64,000 nucleotides of DNA, taken from contig JBCBVV010000017.1 in NCBI GenBank assembly GCA_039817415.1, forward strand, positions 60,203 through 124,202, written 5' to 3'. This document shows, one piece after another, positions 1-8,301 of the stretch. The stretch comes from JALEFZ01 sp039817415 (lineage in GTDB: Bacteria > Bacteroidota > Bacteroidia > J057). The translations under genes and the position numbers were made by a program. Under the pieces are notes generated by a model. It saw only the letters and a program-made list of their open reading frames with translations. It had not been told where the DNA came from and ran no database searches. Position 1 is the first letter of the stretch. Each line of letters opens with the position of its first letter.

Positions 1-292
1 GAGAAAAGCTACCTGGAAGAATCTGGGTAGGTAGTTCCAAAAAATATTGTAGGTCGGCGCTAATGTTGACCTGAGGTAATCCGCTAGCCAAAATTTCTTT
101 CACCCTTCCATCAGCACTGTATTCATCCAGCTTTGCATTCTTGATGTTGATGTGGTTATCTAACGCATATTGAATGCAGGCATCTAAATCCATCTCCAGG
201 TTTTCCTGGGCTTGTAGGGTAGGACTCCACCAACTTATGAATCCTGCTAAAAGCAGGAGTTTGGTAAAGTTTAACATTGTTTTTTGCTTCAT
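1..292 (-). CDS. TolC-family outer membrane efflux protein, N-terminal part (cut by left edge)
   Basis: The first 97 codons of a minus-strand gene that runs off the left edge. It begins MKQKTMLNFTKLLLLAGF with a hydrophobic signal peptide ending near LQAQE. The mature part continues with the pattern DLDACIQYALDNHINIKNAKL and later SGLPQVNISADLQY, the usual opening of TolC-like outer membrane factors (an amphipathic helix, then the first coiled-coil helix and a beta strand). A second in-frame ATG five codons in is an equally possible start. The TetR gene directly upstream ends 25 bases before this one starts, the common Bacteroidota layout of tetR-tolC-adaptor-RND pump, so an adaptor and pump probably follow outside the window. 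The family call rests on the N-terminus only. Confidence 0.75.
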   Translation of the reverse strand, partial: MKQKTMLNFTKLLLLAGFISWWSPTLQAQENLEMDLDACIQYALDNHINIKNAKLDEYSADGRVKEILASGLPQVNISADLQYFLELPTQILPGSFS

Positions 293-317
293 TATGTAGT
301 ATTGGTTGGATTAGGAG

Positions 318-932
318 TTAATTGGTTTCAGTGTGGTTGATTCGTTGATTATATAGTTCTTTTCCTTTCGGGGTCATGATACTGAAGAGGTAGAGATCCA
401 ATGCCACCTTTTGAACTTCTCCTTGGTTAAATCCCTCATTGGGGAAGTAATCTTGGTCCATAGAGTTAATAACTTGAGTCACACGGATTCTGCTGGTTAA
501 CTCTAGGTTTAAGCCCTTCCTGTATAGCCCTTCCTCAATTCCCCATTCAAGATTCTTCTTGGTTTTCGCTACAATGTAACTCAGCAGGAAAGTTTGAAAT
601 AATTGCCATACTTCAGGATAATATTTCTCAACTTCCTTCATGACGTTTGGCGCTATGTTGTCAAACGTCTGAACAGACCAATTAAGAATTCGAATGTTTT
701 CATCAATGGCATTGGAGGATTCGCTGGTTAAGCGCTCAGATTGTTCTTTTTCTTCCTCTATGAAAGCAGCCGCGACCAATTTGAGCATGGCCGCCTTATT
801 CGGAAAGTACTGATAGATGGTTTTTTTGGATATCCCAAGATCACGGGCAAGATCATCCATGGTGATGCTCCTTACCCCATATCTTAAGAATTGCGTTTGC
901 GCGTGTGTCAGGATTCGTTCTGGTATACTCAT
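318..932 (-). CDS. TetR/AcrR-family transcriptional regulator of the efflux operon
   Basis: A 204-residue protein with an N-terminal TetR helix-turn-helix (residues about 4-50), where DDLARDLGISKKTIYQYFPNK is the recognition part of the fold, followed by an all-helical ligand-binding domain with no specific family recognised. It lies 25 bases upstream of the TolC-like gene on the same strand, so it probably leads and represses that operon. The 143 bases between its start and the divergent-side neighbour contain a 7-bp inverted repeat right before the start codon, a candidate operator. The inducer cannot be told from the sequence. Confidence 0.9.
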   Translation of the reverse strand: MSIPERILTHAQTQFLRYGVRSITMDDLARDLGISKKTIYQYFPNKAAMLKLVAAAFIEEEKEQSERLTSESSNAIDENIRILNWSVQTFDNIAPNVMKEVEKYYPEVWQLFQTFLLSYIVAKTKKNLEWGIEEGLYRKGLNLELTSRIRVTQVINSMDQDYFPNEGFNQGEVQKVALDLYLFSIMTPKGKELYNQRINHTETN

Positions 933-940
933 GAAACGGA

Positions 941-968
941 GGAAACTCCCTTTTTCTTCAAAGTTTCC
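941..968. promoter_or_regulatory. Candidate operator of the TetR/efflux operon
   Basis: The arms GGAAACT (941-947) and AGTTTCC (962-968) form a perfect 7-bp inverted repeat with a 14-base spacer, starting 9 bases upstream of the TetR start codon. TetR proteins normally bind such dyads over their own promoters. No second copy was found, so the assignment is inference from position. Confidence 0.3.
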
Positions 969-1075
969 GTGAATTAACGTGATACCTTTAAGAAAGTTTA
1001 TTCATGGACGTTTTTTAATGAACATTTAATGTAAAAAAGGGGGGAGAAAGTGAGTTTTCTGCAAGAATTACCAGT

Positions 1076-1897
1076 TTAATTGATAAATCCTTCATCTTTC
1101 AACACAGCTTTAATCATGTTTAAGGTTGATAAATAATTCCATGACAACAGCCGCATAGCCCAAATCTCCTTCAGCTTCATGGCTTTCATTATGTTAGCGG
1201 GTGAATATCCCGCCTGATGAAATCGTAACACTTCTCCTTGAAAATCTATAAGGAATTGTAGTTTTCTCTGTAGCAATGCCTTAGCACCTGAGAACTGCGG
1301 ATTATGGCCACAAAACATGACATCAAAGTCCAGTTCTAATATTTTTTTGATAGAATCTATTTGAGGCTGAAACCGTTCGGATTTGAGGAAATATTTAATT
1401 TTATGATGAACATAAAGGTCTGAGGAGAATAACCAATTTTTCTTTGGCTCATAAAGCCCAACCATATCACTTGCATGTCCTGGAATCTCAATGATCTGGA
1501 AGGAATAATGTTCCGTTTGAATCTCTCCTTCTACGGGCTTAAGCTTGAAATTTGCAGGACGGTTTCCCCACCGGATGTGCTGTGGAAGGCTGATTTTGGG
1601 AGGATTCTTCATGATTTCTACACAACGAGGATGAGCATATGAAGGCAATCCTCTTTCTTCTTGGAAGTGGATTAGATTTCCAGTATGATCTTCATGATAG
1701 TGAGTAATAAATACTTGTTGAATAGGCAGTTGAATAAGGGCTGCTTCTATTTCCCGCTTCATGTTGATATGTCCTGTATCTATCAACATCCCATCTATAA
1801 AATAGGCCAAAGAGGGCATTTTTGATTTATTGGAAGGAGAGGCTCCAAATCGAAACCCTTGTACCTCTTCATGTCGAAATGATTCTACAGCTTTCAT
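1076..1897 (-). CDS. MBL-fold metallo-hydrolase
   Basis: A 273-residue protein of the metallo-beta-lactamase superfamily. The metal motif HYHEDH is at residues 66-71, preceded by the strand MLIDTGH (37-43). Further metal ligands fit IPGHASDMVG in the middle and MFCGHN in the C-terminal half. The tail after about residue 220 is helical, like the C-terminal domain of RNase Z/glyoxalase-II-like members. There is no signal peptide, so it is cytoplasmic. The substrate is not predictable. It is divergent from the aminomuconate operon, with about 140 bases between the two start codons, so a shared control region is possible but not shown. Confidence 0.85.
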   Translation of the reverse strand: MKAVESFRHEEVQGFRFGASPSNKSKMPSLAYFIDGMLIDTGHINMKREIEAALIQLPIQQVFITHYHEDHTGNLIHFQEERGLPSYAHPRCVEIMKNPPKISLPQHIRWGNRPANFKLKPVEGEIQTEHYSFQIIEIPGHASDMVGLYEPKKNWLFSSDLYVHHKIKYFLKSERFQPQIDSIKKILELDFDVMFCGHNPQFSGAKALLQRKLQFLIDFQGEVLRFHQAGYSPANIMKAMKLKEIWAMRLLSWNYLSTLNMIKAVLKDEGFIN

Positions 1898-2039
1898 TTG
1901 TCTCTTTTGATTCCCTGCGAAGGTAGGAAAATGAAGACTTCAGGCTCTCATGTTTATGTTCACTTTTTGGTTTTTGATGGGTGCCTTTTTGGGAAAAGAA
2001 GTAATTTGTTATGAATTGCTATTGACAAAGACGAACTAC

Positions 2040-2801
2040 ATGAAACTGAAAGAACTCGCCCTTAAGCTAGATGATGCGGCATTGCATGCCAAACCTATTG
2101 CACAATTATCATCTCAACATCCCTTTTCTCTTGATGATGCCTATGCCATTCAGAAATTATCCCTTCAAAGGCGTTATGACAGAGGAGAGAAGAGGGTAGG
2201 AATCAAGCTTGGCTTCACCAGTAAGGCTAAGATGACCCAAATGGGCGTGCATGACATGATTTGGGGAAGATTGACTGATCAGATGTTGATCGAAGCTGGT
2301 GGTATCCTTCCCATGGATCAGTACATCCATCCCAGAGTAGAGCCAGAAATCGCATTTCTATTGAAAAAACCCTTGGATCAAAGTTTGACTTTAGGCAATG
2401 CAGCAGAATATGTGTCAGGACTATCTTTGGCAATTGAAGTGATAGACTCACGCTATGAGAACTTCCGCTTTTCTTTGGAAGATGTGGTAGCGGATAATTG
2501 TTCCTCTACTGCATTTATGGTAGGAAATTGGTTAGATGTGGTCACTCCCATACAGGATAAAGCAGTAGTCTTGCGAATGGACGGTGAAATCGCCCAAGAA
2601 GGAAATACCCAAGCGATTTTAGGAAATCCATGGGAATCCCTTCTTGCAGCTGGTCGCTTGTGCCTACAATATGGAGAGGAATTGACGGAAGGGGATATTG
2701 TGTTAGCGGGAGCGGCAACCGCAGCCAGTTATGTGAAAGCAGGACAAGAGGTGGAAGTAGCCATTGAAGGAATGGGAAGCTTGAGTCTTAGAATTAATTA
2801 A
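2040..2801 (+). CDS. 4-oxalocrotonate decarboxylase (2-keto-4-pentenoate hydratase family)
   Basis: About 254 residues from the ATG at 2040. The reading frame is open from 1950, but the extra 30 residues are hydrophobic and unlike the family, so 2040 is preferred. Family marks are GIKLGFTSKAKMTQMGV, the HPRVEPEIAF block with the two acidic metal ligands, and LAIEVIDSRY. The KLGFTSKAKM form is closer to the decarboxylases (XylI/DmpH/NbaG) than to the hydratases (XylJ/MhpD), which I infer from memory of these families. The enzyme would decarboxylate 4-oxalocrotonate to 2-oxopent-4-enoate with Mg2+ or Mn2+. Only 4 bases separate it from the next gene, and the three following activities give its substrate, supporting this role. 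A hydratase remains the alternative. Confidence 0.8.
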   Translation: MKLKELALKLDDAALHAKPIAQLSSQHPFSLDDAYAIQKLSLQRRYDRGEKRVGIKLGFTSKAKMTQMGVHDMIWGRLTDQMLIEAGGILPMDQYIHPRVEPEIAFLLKKPLDQSLTLGNAAEYVSGLSLAIEVIDSRYENFRFSLEDVVADNCSSTAFMVGNWLDVVTPIQDKAVVLRMDGEIAQEGNTQAILGNPWESLLAAGRLCLQYGEELTEGDIVLAGAATAASYVKAGQEVEVAIEGMGSLSLRIN

Positions 2802-2805
2802 CATC

Positions 2806-4242
2806 ATGAGAACCCTATCAAATTATATTAATGGCCAACTATTGGCTCCATCAAAAGGGCAGTATTTGGATGTATATGATCCCTCTCGAGGAGTTGTATA
2901 TGGAAAGGTCCCTGCCTCTGATAAGGAAGATTTAGAATTGGCTTTTCAAGCAGCTCAAAAGGCTTTTCCTGCCTGGAAGGCTCTACCAGCCTTGGAGAGA
3001 TCAACCTATCTGGCCAAAATTGCCGATTTGATCGATCAGCGACTCGATGTACTGGCCAGAGCAGAATCACAGGATAATGGAAAACCTGTTAGCCTCGCCA
3101 AGAGTGTAGATATTCCAAGGGCCTCCGCCAATTTTAGGTTTTTCAGTCAAGCCATTACCCAATTTGCCTCGGAAAGCCATCATATGCACAATGGTATCAA
3201 CTACACCCTAAGACAGCCTTTGGGTGTAGTAGGCACGATATCTCCTTGGAACCTCCCCTTGTACCTTTTTACTTGGAAAATTGCTCCAGCCCTAGCTGCT
3301 GGCAATACAGTTATAGCGAAGCCCTCCGAAGTAACACCTTTAACGGCCTTCTTGCTTTCGGAAATATGCATAGAAGTGGGACTTCCTGCTGGCGTCTTAA
3401 ACATCATCCATGGTCAAGGACCTGATGTCGGAGGAAGTATGACCCTTCATCCCGGTATCAAAGCTATCTCCTTTACGGGTTCAACCAGAGTCGGAAGAGA
3501 AATTTCAAAAATTGCCTCTCCTATGTTCAAGAAGCTATCTCTTGAAATGGGAGGAAAGAACCCTAACATCATTTTCTCAGATTGTGATTTTGATAGAATG
3601 ATGGATACCACGATGCGATCTTCCTTCGCCAACCAAGGTCAAATTTGCCTCTGTGGTTCCAGAATTTATGTAGAGAAGAACTTATATGACACCTTCAAAG
3701 ATGAGTTTGTCAAAAGAAGTCGGGAATTAGTAGTTGGGCCACCTCAGTTAGGGAATAGTCATTTGGGGGCTGTGGTATCGGAGGTTCACTACAAGAAAAT
3801 TTTGAGTTTTTTAAATCAAGCCAAGAAAGAAGGGGGAAGAATTCTCTGTGGAGGAAAAGCTGTCCATCCTGCTGGCTATGAAAAGGGATGGTACATTGCT
3901 CCTACCATTATAGAAGGCCTCCCGCAAGATGGTAGATGTATGCAAGAGGAAATATTTGGTCCGGTGGTTAGCATTGCTTCCTTTGAAGCCGAAGAAGAGG
4001 TGGTTCAACTTGCCAATGGGACAAAATATGGTCTGTCTGCTACTTTATGGACACAAAACCTTAGTAGAGCGCACCGCATGTCCGAACAACTGGAAGCCGG
4101 GATAGTTTGGGTGAATACCTGGATGCAAAGGGATTTGAGAACTCCTTTTGGAGGGGTCAAACAGTCTGGTGTAGGAAGGGAAGGGGGCTTTGATGCCTTG
4201 CGATTCTTTACCGAACCCAAAAATGTGTGTATCAACTATTAA
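2806..4242 (+). CDS. 2-aminomuconate 6-semialdehyde dehydrogenase (ALDH8A1/NbaE-like)
   Basis: A 478-residue NAD-dependent aldehyde dehydrogenase of full family length. The oxyanion Asn is in SPWNLPLYLF, the general base Glu in LEMGGKNP, the catalytic Cys in NQGQICLCGS, and the cofactor loop is FTGSTRVG. The C-terminal block WMQRDLRTPFGGVKQSG followed by FFTEPKNVCI resembles ALDH8A1, DmpC and AmnC, which oxidise aminomuconate or hydroxymuconate semialdehyde. With a RidA-type deaminase next to it, the amino substrate (kynurenine route) is favoured over the hydroxy substrate (catechol meta-cleavage). It is the middle gene of a tight three-gene operon (4 and 9 bases between genes). Confidence 0.85.
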   Translation: MRTLSNYINGQLLAPSKGQYLDVYDPSRGVVYGKVPASDKEDLELAFQAAQKAFPAWKALPALERSTYLAKIADLIDQRLDVLARAESQDNGKPVSLAKSVDIPRASANFRFFSQAITQFASESHHMHNGINYTLRQPLGVVGTISPWNLPLYLFTWKIAPALAAGNTVIAKPSEVTPLTAFLLSEICIEVGLPAGVLNIIHGQGPDVGGSMTLHPGIKAISFTGSTRVGREISKIASPMFKKLSLEMGGKNPNIIFSDCDFDRMMDTTMRSSFANQGQICLCGSRIYVEKNLYDTFKDEFVKRSRELVVGPPQLGNSHLGAVVSEVHYKKILSFLNQAKKEGGRILCGGKAVHPAGYEKGWYIAPTIIEGLPQDGRCMQEEIFGPVVSIASFEAEEEVVQLANGTKYGLSATLWTQNLSRAHRMSEQLEAGIVWVNTWMQRDLRTPFGGVKQSGVGREGGFDALRFFTEPKNVCINY

Positions 4243-4251
4243 CAAAAAAAC

Positions 4252-4665
4252 ATGGACAGTAAGGTATTAGGAGATAAAGCTCAACCTTTAGGAAAGTACC
4301 CGCACGTCAAAAGGGTGGGGGATTTTATCTATGTGTCTGGAACCAGTAGCAGAAGACCCGACAATACGCATGTGGGCGCGGATAAAAATGAGGACGGAAC
4401 TTGGACATTAGATATAACACGCCAGACTGAAGCCGTACTAACAAATATTGGAAAATTGCTATCAGCCATGGACGCAAGTCTAGCGGATGTGATTGATATT
4501 ACGACTTTCCTCGTAGACATGAAGGATTTTAAGGGGTACAATGAAGTGTATGGTAAATTCTTTGACCACACGGGCCCAACCAGAACTACCGTAGCGGTTC
4601 ATCAACTTCCCCATCCTAACTTATTGATAGAAATAAAGGCTGTGGCTTATAAACCTCTTTCCTAG
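4252..4665 (+). CDS. 2-aminomuconate deaminase (RidA/YjgF family)
   Basis: A 137-residue RidA-superfamily protein. It has GDFIYVSGTSS near residue 25, the acidic central region with ITTFLVDMKDF, and the C-terminal GPTRTTVAVHQLPHPNLLIE block whose Arg and Glu line the RidA active site. The longer central loop and the wording of the last block fit AmnD/NbaF, which hydrolyses 2-aminomuconate to 4-oxalocrotonate and ammonia, rather than the general 128-residue imine deaminase RidA. It is the last gene of the operon. Its product would be the substrate of the decarboxylase at 2040-2801. A plain RidA enamine deaminase is the alternative, but the operon makes that less likely. Confidence 0.82.
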   Translation: MDSKVLGDKAQPLGKYPHVKRVGDFIYVSGTSSRRPDNTHVGADKNEDGTWTLDITRQTEAVLTNIGKLLSAMDASLADVIDITTFLVDMKDFKGYNEVYGKFFDHTGPTRTTVAVHQLPHPNLLIEIKAVAYKPLS

Positions 4666-4670
4666 AGGGG

Positions 4671-5549
4671 TTATTCGGGCATTTCGGCTAATTCGGATCG
4701 CCTTCCAAATCTATACATCATAAAGCCACCTGTAGCAAACATCCAAATGGTATAGATAGAGGTGGGAATGGCTAGGCCAATGTCATTTAAGACAGTGGAG
4801 GCAATGACAATTGCGAGGGTTCCATTTTGTATTCCAGACTCGATGGCGATGGTGATGGATTGCTTCAAATTAAGGCTAAACAACCTAGCCGAAAGCCATC
4901 CCAACAGCATGGTCAAAAGATTCAGCAGGGCAGTTGACAACCCTATGGAAGCGAAGTTATTCCTGATCAATTCGCTTTCCTTGACCATGATTCCGATTAT
5001 GATGATGGCAAGGATAGTTGCAGAGAAAATCCGAACTGGGCGATCCATTTTTTTGGCGAAGGCTTCATTTCTTGACCGAATGATCATCCCAATGGTGACG
5101 GGAACCAGAACGATGACTACGATCTGAAGAATCATTCCCATTTCATCTATATCAACCACTTGTCCGTTGTCGCTGAAATATTGAAAGGCAAAACCCATGA
5201 TCAAGGGAATTGTGAGTAGAGAGATCAAACTGCTGATGGCAGTCAACGAAATTGATAAAGCTGTATCTCCCCTCGACACATGGCTGATTAAATTTGAAGT
5301 TACTCCACCTGGACAGGCCGCAATCAACATCATGCCTATGGCCAGTTGGTTGTTGAGGTTGAATAGTTGAGTAATGGCAAAGCCTATCAAGGGCAGTAAG
5401 ATGATCTGATTGATAAGCCCAATGATGGTAGCCTTGGGTTGGGTCGCCACTCTTTTGAAATCATCTACCACAAGAGACAATCCCATGCCTAGCATGATAA
5501 TGAATAGAGAGGCCGGCAGAAATATATCTGTCAAAACGGAAGTACTCAT
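4671..5549 (-). CDS. Bile acid:sodium symporter (BASS) family transporter
   Basis: A 292-residue integral membrane protein with about nine or ten hydrophobic helices. The N-terminal half has LFIIMLGMGLSL and later AACPGGVTSNLISHVSRG, the conserved BASS segment that carries the sodium site in helix 4. The C-terminal repeat has IESGIQNGTLAIVIA, the matching discontinuous helix. BASS members carry organic anions (pantoate, 2-keto acids, bile acids) with Na+. The substrate here is unknown. The gene converges on the aminomuconate operon with only 5 bases between the stop codons, so it has separate transcription. Confidence 0.85.
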   Translation of the reverse strand: MSTSVLTDIFLPASLFIIMLGMGLSLVVDDFKRVATQPKATIIGLINQIILLPLIGFAITQLFNLNNQLAIGMMLIAACPGGVTSNLISHVSRGDTALSISLTAISSLISLLTIPLIMGFAFQYFSDNGQVVDIDEMGMILQIVVIVLVPVTIGMIIRSRNEAFAKKMDRPVRIFSATILAIIIIGIMVKESELIRNNFASIGLSTALLNLLTMLLGWLSARLFSLNLKQSITIAIESGIQNGTLAIVIASTVLNDIGLAIPTSIYTIWMFATGGFMMYRFGRRSELAEMPE

Positions 5550-5591
5550 AGTAGCAGTAGTAGATATGTAGGTATGATCCTTTTTCCGAAA

Positions 5592-6167
5592 CTACGAAAT
5601 ATTTTCCATCCATTTGGGTTTTAGCTTCTTCACTTCCTCATAAATAGGGCAGTCAGGATGGTGGGCACCTGCTAGGTAGCCCACTGCTTGAAGGAATTCT
5701 TTGGTGATTTCTCCTCCTGTAAATTTGAAAGTCTTTTTAAAGAGTTTTACCCATTCTTCTTTACTTTTGGGATGGTGAAGGTCCAACCATGCTTGGAAAG
5801 AACCATGCTCTTCCTGCAACTTAAGAATCTGCCTTGCATTGTGGATGGCGGCATTTACTTTGAGTTTGTTTCGGATAATGGCTGGATTTTGGAGGAGCCT
5901 TTCTCTGTCCTCTTCTGTGTAGGATGCTACCAAATGTATATCAAAGTCATCATAAGCCTTCACCAATCCTTCTTTCTTCTTCAGCACAACACCCCATGAT
6001 AATCCTGCTTGATTAACCTCTAGCATGAGCCTTTTGAAGAGTTCTTGGTCAGAATCTGTAGGAAACCCATAAATAGTATCATGATACTCCTTGTGAAGGC
6101 CGCTAAGCTTTTCTGCAACATGACAATACGTTTCCTCAAATGCTCTTTCGTCTTTAAACTCGCTCAT
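5592..6167 (-). CDS. DNA-3-methyladenine glycosylase I-like base-excision enzyme
   Basis: A 191-residue Tag-family protein. The region SDQELFKRLMLEVNQAGLSW matches the Tag helix bundle, including the Glu that reads methyladenine. Further on are IIRNKLKVNAAIHNA and FKFTGGEITKEFLQAVGYLAG. A terminal H-x3-C (HHPDC, near residue 175) and an N-terminal Cys/His pair could make the zinc snap of Tag. Differences from E. coli Tag are IYG in place of the usual EWG after YHD, and a shorter segment before the FKF block. The role is removal of 3-methyladenine from DNA. Base specificity may differ given the changed YHD motif. It lies 42 bases downstream of BASS, reading the same way. Confidence 0.8.
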   Translation of the reverse strand: MSEFKDERAFEETYCHVAEKLSGLHKEYHDTIYGFPTDSDQELFKRLMLEVNQAGLSWGVVLKKKEGLVKAYDDFDIHLVASYTEEDRERLLQNPAIIRNKLKVNAAIHNARQILKLQEEHGSFQAWLDLHHPKSKEEWVKLFKKTFKFTGGEITKEFLQAVGYLAGAHHPDCPIYEEVKKLKPKWMENIS

Positions 6168-6218
6168 ATCATTTCTTTAGAATCGATCAAATGTAGGTCA
6201 GGTAAATGAGAGCCTGAA

Positions 6219-7016
6219 TCAGACCAGTTTTTCATGGATTTCCTCTGCAATATCCTCCCACTCAGGTTCCATCATCAAGGCATGCCCGGCCCCTTCAAAA
6301 ATCCTAGGTTCTACCCCATAAATTTCTCCGGTTTTCTTTACATCCTTGGCCAGGGCAAGGTTATCCAATGTGGCCCCAAAAATGACCATAGGTATCTTCT
6401 TCACTTGATCAGTATTGATGTTTGGGAAGAAACAATCGAAGAGCGCGAGTGATGATTCTCTTACAATGTGCGTCCCAAATTTCTTTCGCTGGTCTTTGGA
6501 AACGCGCTTAGATAAAATCTCAACAGGTGGAGGATATTTTTGGGCGAAGGAGGGATTGAGTGTCAAACTGGTGTAAGCAAGCATAACCAGAGGATGTCTG
6601 AGCATGTAACCAAAGGTATGTTTGAGACCGAAGGGTGGGAGAGAGGCCAGCAAACATAGACCGTGAATTTGGTGACTGGTTTCGGAGACGAAACGTTGAA
6701 TAACCAGTCCTCCCATAGAATGACCAATTAAAATGGGAGGCCGATCCATCTTGCTCACCAATTTGTCAAGCTTGTCGACATAATCCTTTAACCTATAGGC
6801 AAATAGCGTCGAAATTTTGTGAACCCTTTCTGGGTCCTTTAGATGGATGGCGTTCACATCATGTCCCTTCACATAGAAATATTTCATGAAGTTATCCTCC
6901 CAAACAGTTCCGTCATGATAGGCGCCATGAACCAAAATAATCGGAGGAAGAGAAGAAGATGGATTTGCCGTATTCAAGTAAGCCAATCCCTTGGCTTGAA
7001 TAGATTCAACCTGCAT
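6219..7016 (-). CDS. Alpha/beta-fold hydrolase
   Basis: A 265-residue soluble serine hydrolase. The oxyanion loop is ILVHGAYHDG (residues 27-36), the nucleophile Ser100 is in GHSMGG, the acid is probably Asp218 in GATLDNLA, and the base is His245 in EGAGHALMMEPEW. The cap between residues 120 and 190 is about 70 residues long, as in small lipases and esterases. The substrate is unknown. It is divergent from the SDR at 7196, so the 179 bases between them hold both promoters, and the TetR-like half-site at 7120-7130 lies there. A shared detoxification or lipid-modifying role with the SDR is inference. Confidence 0.85.
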   Translation of the reverse strand: MQVESIQAKGLAYLNTANPSSSLPPIILVHGAYHDGTVWEDNFMKYFYVKGHDVNAIHLKDPERVHKISTLFAYRLKDYVDKLDKLVSKMDRPPILIGHSMGGLVIQRFVSETSHQIHGLCLLASLPPFGLKHTFGYMLRHPLVMLAYTSLTLNPSFAQKYPPPVEILSKRVSKDQRKKFGTHIVRESSLALFDCFFPNINTDQVKKIPMVIFGATLDNLALAKDVKKTGEIYGVEPRIFEGAGHALMMEPEWEDIAEEIHEKLV

Positions 7017-7119
7017 ATGTGAAGTTAGTAAGGGGGGATAGAATAGTCAATTTATCAGGATACCTATTATCCCATCACCTTGACCTCAATAATGTTGAAT
7101 GTGTATAACATAGAAAAAT

Positions 7120-7130
7120 TGTCATCGTTA
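7120..7130. promoter_or_regulatory. Candidate TetR site upstream of the SDR gene
   Basis: TGTCATCGTTA reads TAACGATGACA on the minus strand. Together with its flank it shares the 14 bases TTTTCCTAACGATG with the site at 8928-8938 before the TetR gene. One half of the TAAC-N3-GTTA dyad is perfect and the other is degenerate. It lies 66 bases upstream of the SDR start. The link to the TetR at 8302-8919 is inferred from this shared sequence. Confidence 0.4.
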
Positions 7131-7195
7131 GGAAAAGTAAGATTATGCTATCTAAGGTAGCAACTAGAGAAAACGCCATTTTTTATCTTTTAAAC

Positions 7196-8053
7196 ATGGA
7201 ACATACAAAGCATTGTATCATAACTGGAGCGAGCTCAGGCTTAGGAAAAGAAACTGCTCGAAAACTTGCTTTGGAAGGCTGGGAATTGACGTTGTTATGT
7301 CGCAATCGAGAGAAATCAGAAAAGGCCATTTCCTATATACAAAAGAGAACCAAAGCCCACGTAAACTTGGTGATTGTCGATTTATCCCTCATGTCATCCG
7401 TTAGAGAAGCGGTAATGAGTGTAAGAGGAATGGGAAAGAAAATCGATGTATTGATTAACAATGCTGGTTCTATGACACAGGGGAAAAAGCGGTCGGAGGA
7501 AGGCTGGGAGTACTCAAATGCCATCAACTATTTGGCCCCATTCATGCTCACAAATATGTTATTGCCCATGTATGCATCTGATGCTCGTATCATCAATGTC
7601 AATTCTGAGGGGCATGAATATCAGGAACTCAAGATCGATAAAATGAATGATCTCTCAGGTAATAAAGCGTACAGCCATTCTAAACTATGCAATGCCTTAT
7701 TTACCATAGAGTTGGCCAAGCGTGGAATAACGGCTGTTTGTGCAGACCCAGGGGGTATCAGAACCAATTTTGGAGGAAACCTCTCAAAAGCTGCCTTAGG
7801 CGCCATGATGCTTGCGAAACCATTTTTGAAAAGTCCTAAAGAAGCAGCTAAGATTACTCATTTCTTAGCCAGTTGCCCTCCAGAAAAGATCAAAAACGGA
7901 GGGTATTACAACAGCCTTCATCCTACTCGTTTTCGTATTTATGCCAAAGAAATGGACCAAAGCCCGCAGCTTTGGAACCACACACTCTCCTTGTTGGAAG
8001 AATATATGAGAGAAGATCAATCTTCACCTATCCCCAAAAATGAGGAGGTTTAA
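7196..8053 (+). CDS. Short-chain dehydrogenase/reductase (retinol dehydrogenase-like)
   Basis: About 285 residues from the ATG at 7196. The frame is open from 7145, but the upstream 17 residues do not fit the fold. The cofactor loop TGASSGLG is at residues 10-17, the NNAG motif follows LIN in the middle, the catalytic Ser is in NVNSEGHE, and the Tyr-Lys pair is in YSHSKLCN. The ADP-ribose pocket (CRNREKS after strand 2) favours NADP. The long C-terminal part after PGGIRTNFGG resembles the WW-oxidoreductase/retinol dehydrogenase group. The substrate is unknown. It is divergent from an alpha/beta hydrolase, has a TetR-like half-site upstream and is followed by a strong terminator. Confidence 0.85.
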   Translation: MEHTKHCIITGASSGLGKETARKLALEGWELTLLCRNREKSEKAISYIQKRTKAHVNLVIVDLSLMSSVREAVMSVRGMGKKIDVLINNAGSMTQGKKRSEEGWEYSNAINYLAPFMLTNMLLPMYASDARIINVNSEGHEYQELKIDKMNDLSGNKAYSHSKLCNALFTIELAKRGITAVCADPGGIRTNFGGNLSKAALGAMMLAKPFLKSPKEAAKITHFLASCPPEKIKNGGYYNSLHPTRFRIYAKEMDQSPQLWNHTLSLLEEYMREDQSSPIPKNEEV

Positions 8054-8172
8054 AATGACCCCATTTTGGCGATTCATTTGGATATAGATTCCCCCAATTT
8101 TGAAGTGTTGCCTAATGAAAGCAACAATAAGTCTTTGAATGGTTGTGGCTTCCATTCAATGGGGATTGTGAT

Positions 8173-8203
8173 AGCGGCCTTGTGATAGGGGCCGCTTTTT
8201 ATT
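8173..8203 (+). terminator. Rho-independent terminator after the SDR
   Basis: The stem AGCGGCC (8173-8179) pairs with GGCCGCT (8190-8196), with a 10-base loop and a T-run after it. It sits 120 bases behind the SDR stop. Confidence 0.75.
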
Positions 8204-8230
8204 GTAAATTAATTTTATGTGTATAAAATC

Positions 8231-8241
8231 TAACGGTGTTA
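8231..8241. promoter_or_regulatory. TAAC-N3-GTTA palindrome, copy 1 (downstream of the TetR gene)
   Basis: TAACGGTGTTA is identical over 11 bases to the copy at 8999-9009. It lies between the convergent ends of the SDR and TetR genes, 61 bases past the TetR stop codon, where a repressor site has no obvious promoter to act on. Confidence 0.5.
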
Positions 8242-8301
8242 TTATGGCTGTTTTAATGATAACTACATCTAAATCTGGATAGAGTAGGAGGGGAGCAATC
8301 T

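Noticed and set aside
4762..5127. 121-codon frame on the + strand inside the BASS transporter
   Set aside because: Antisense shadow of a clear membrane transporter; composition follows from the complementary strand.
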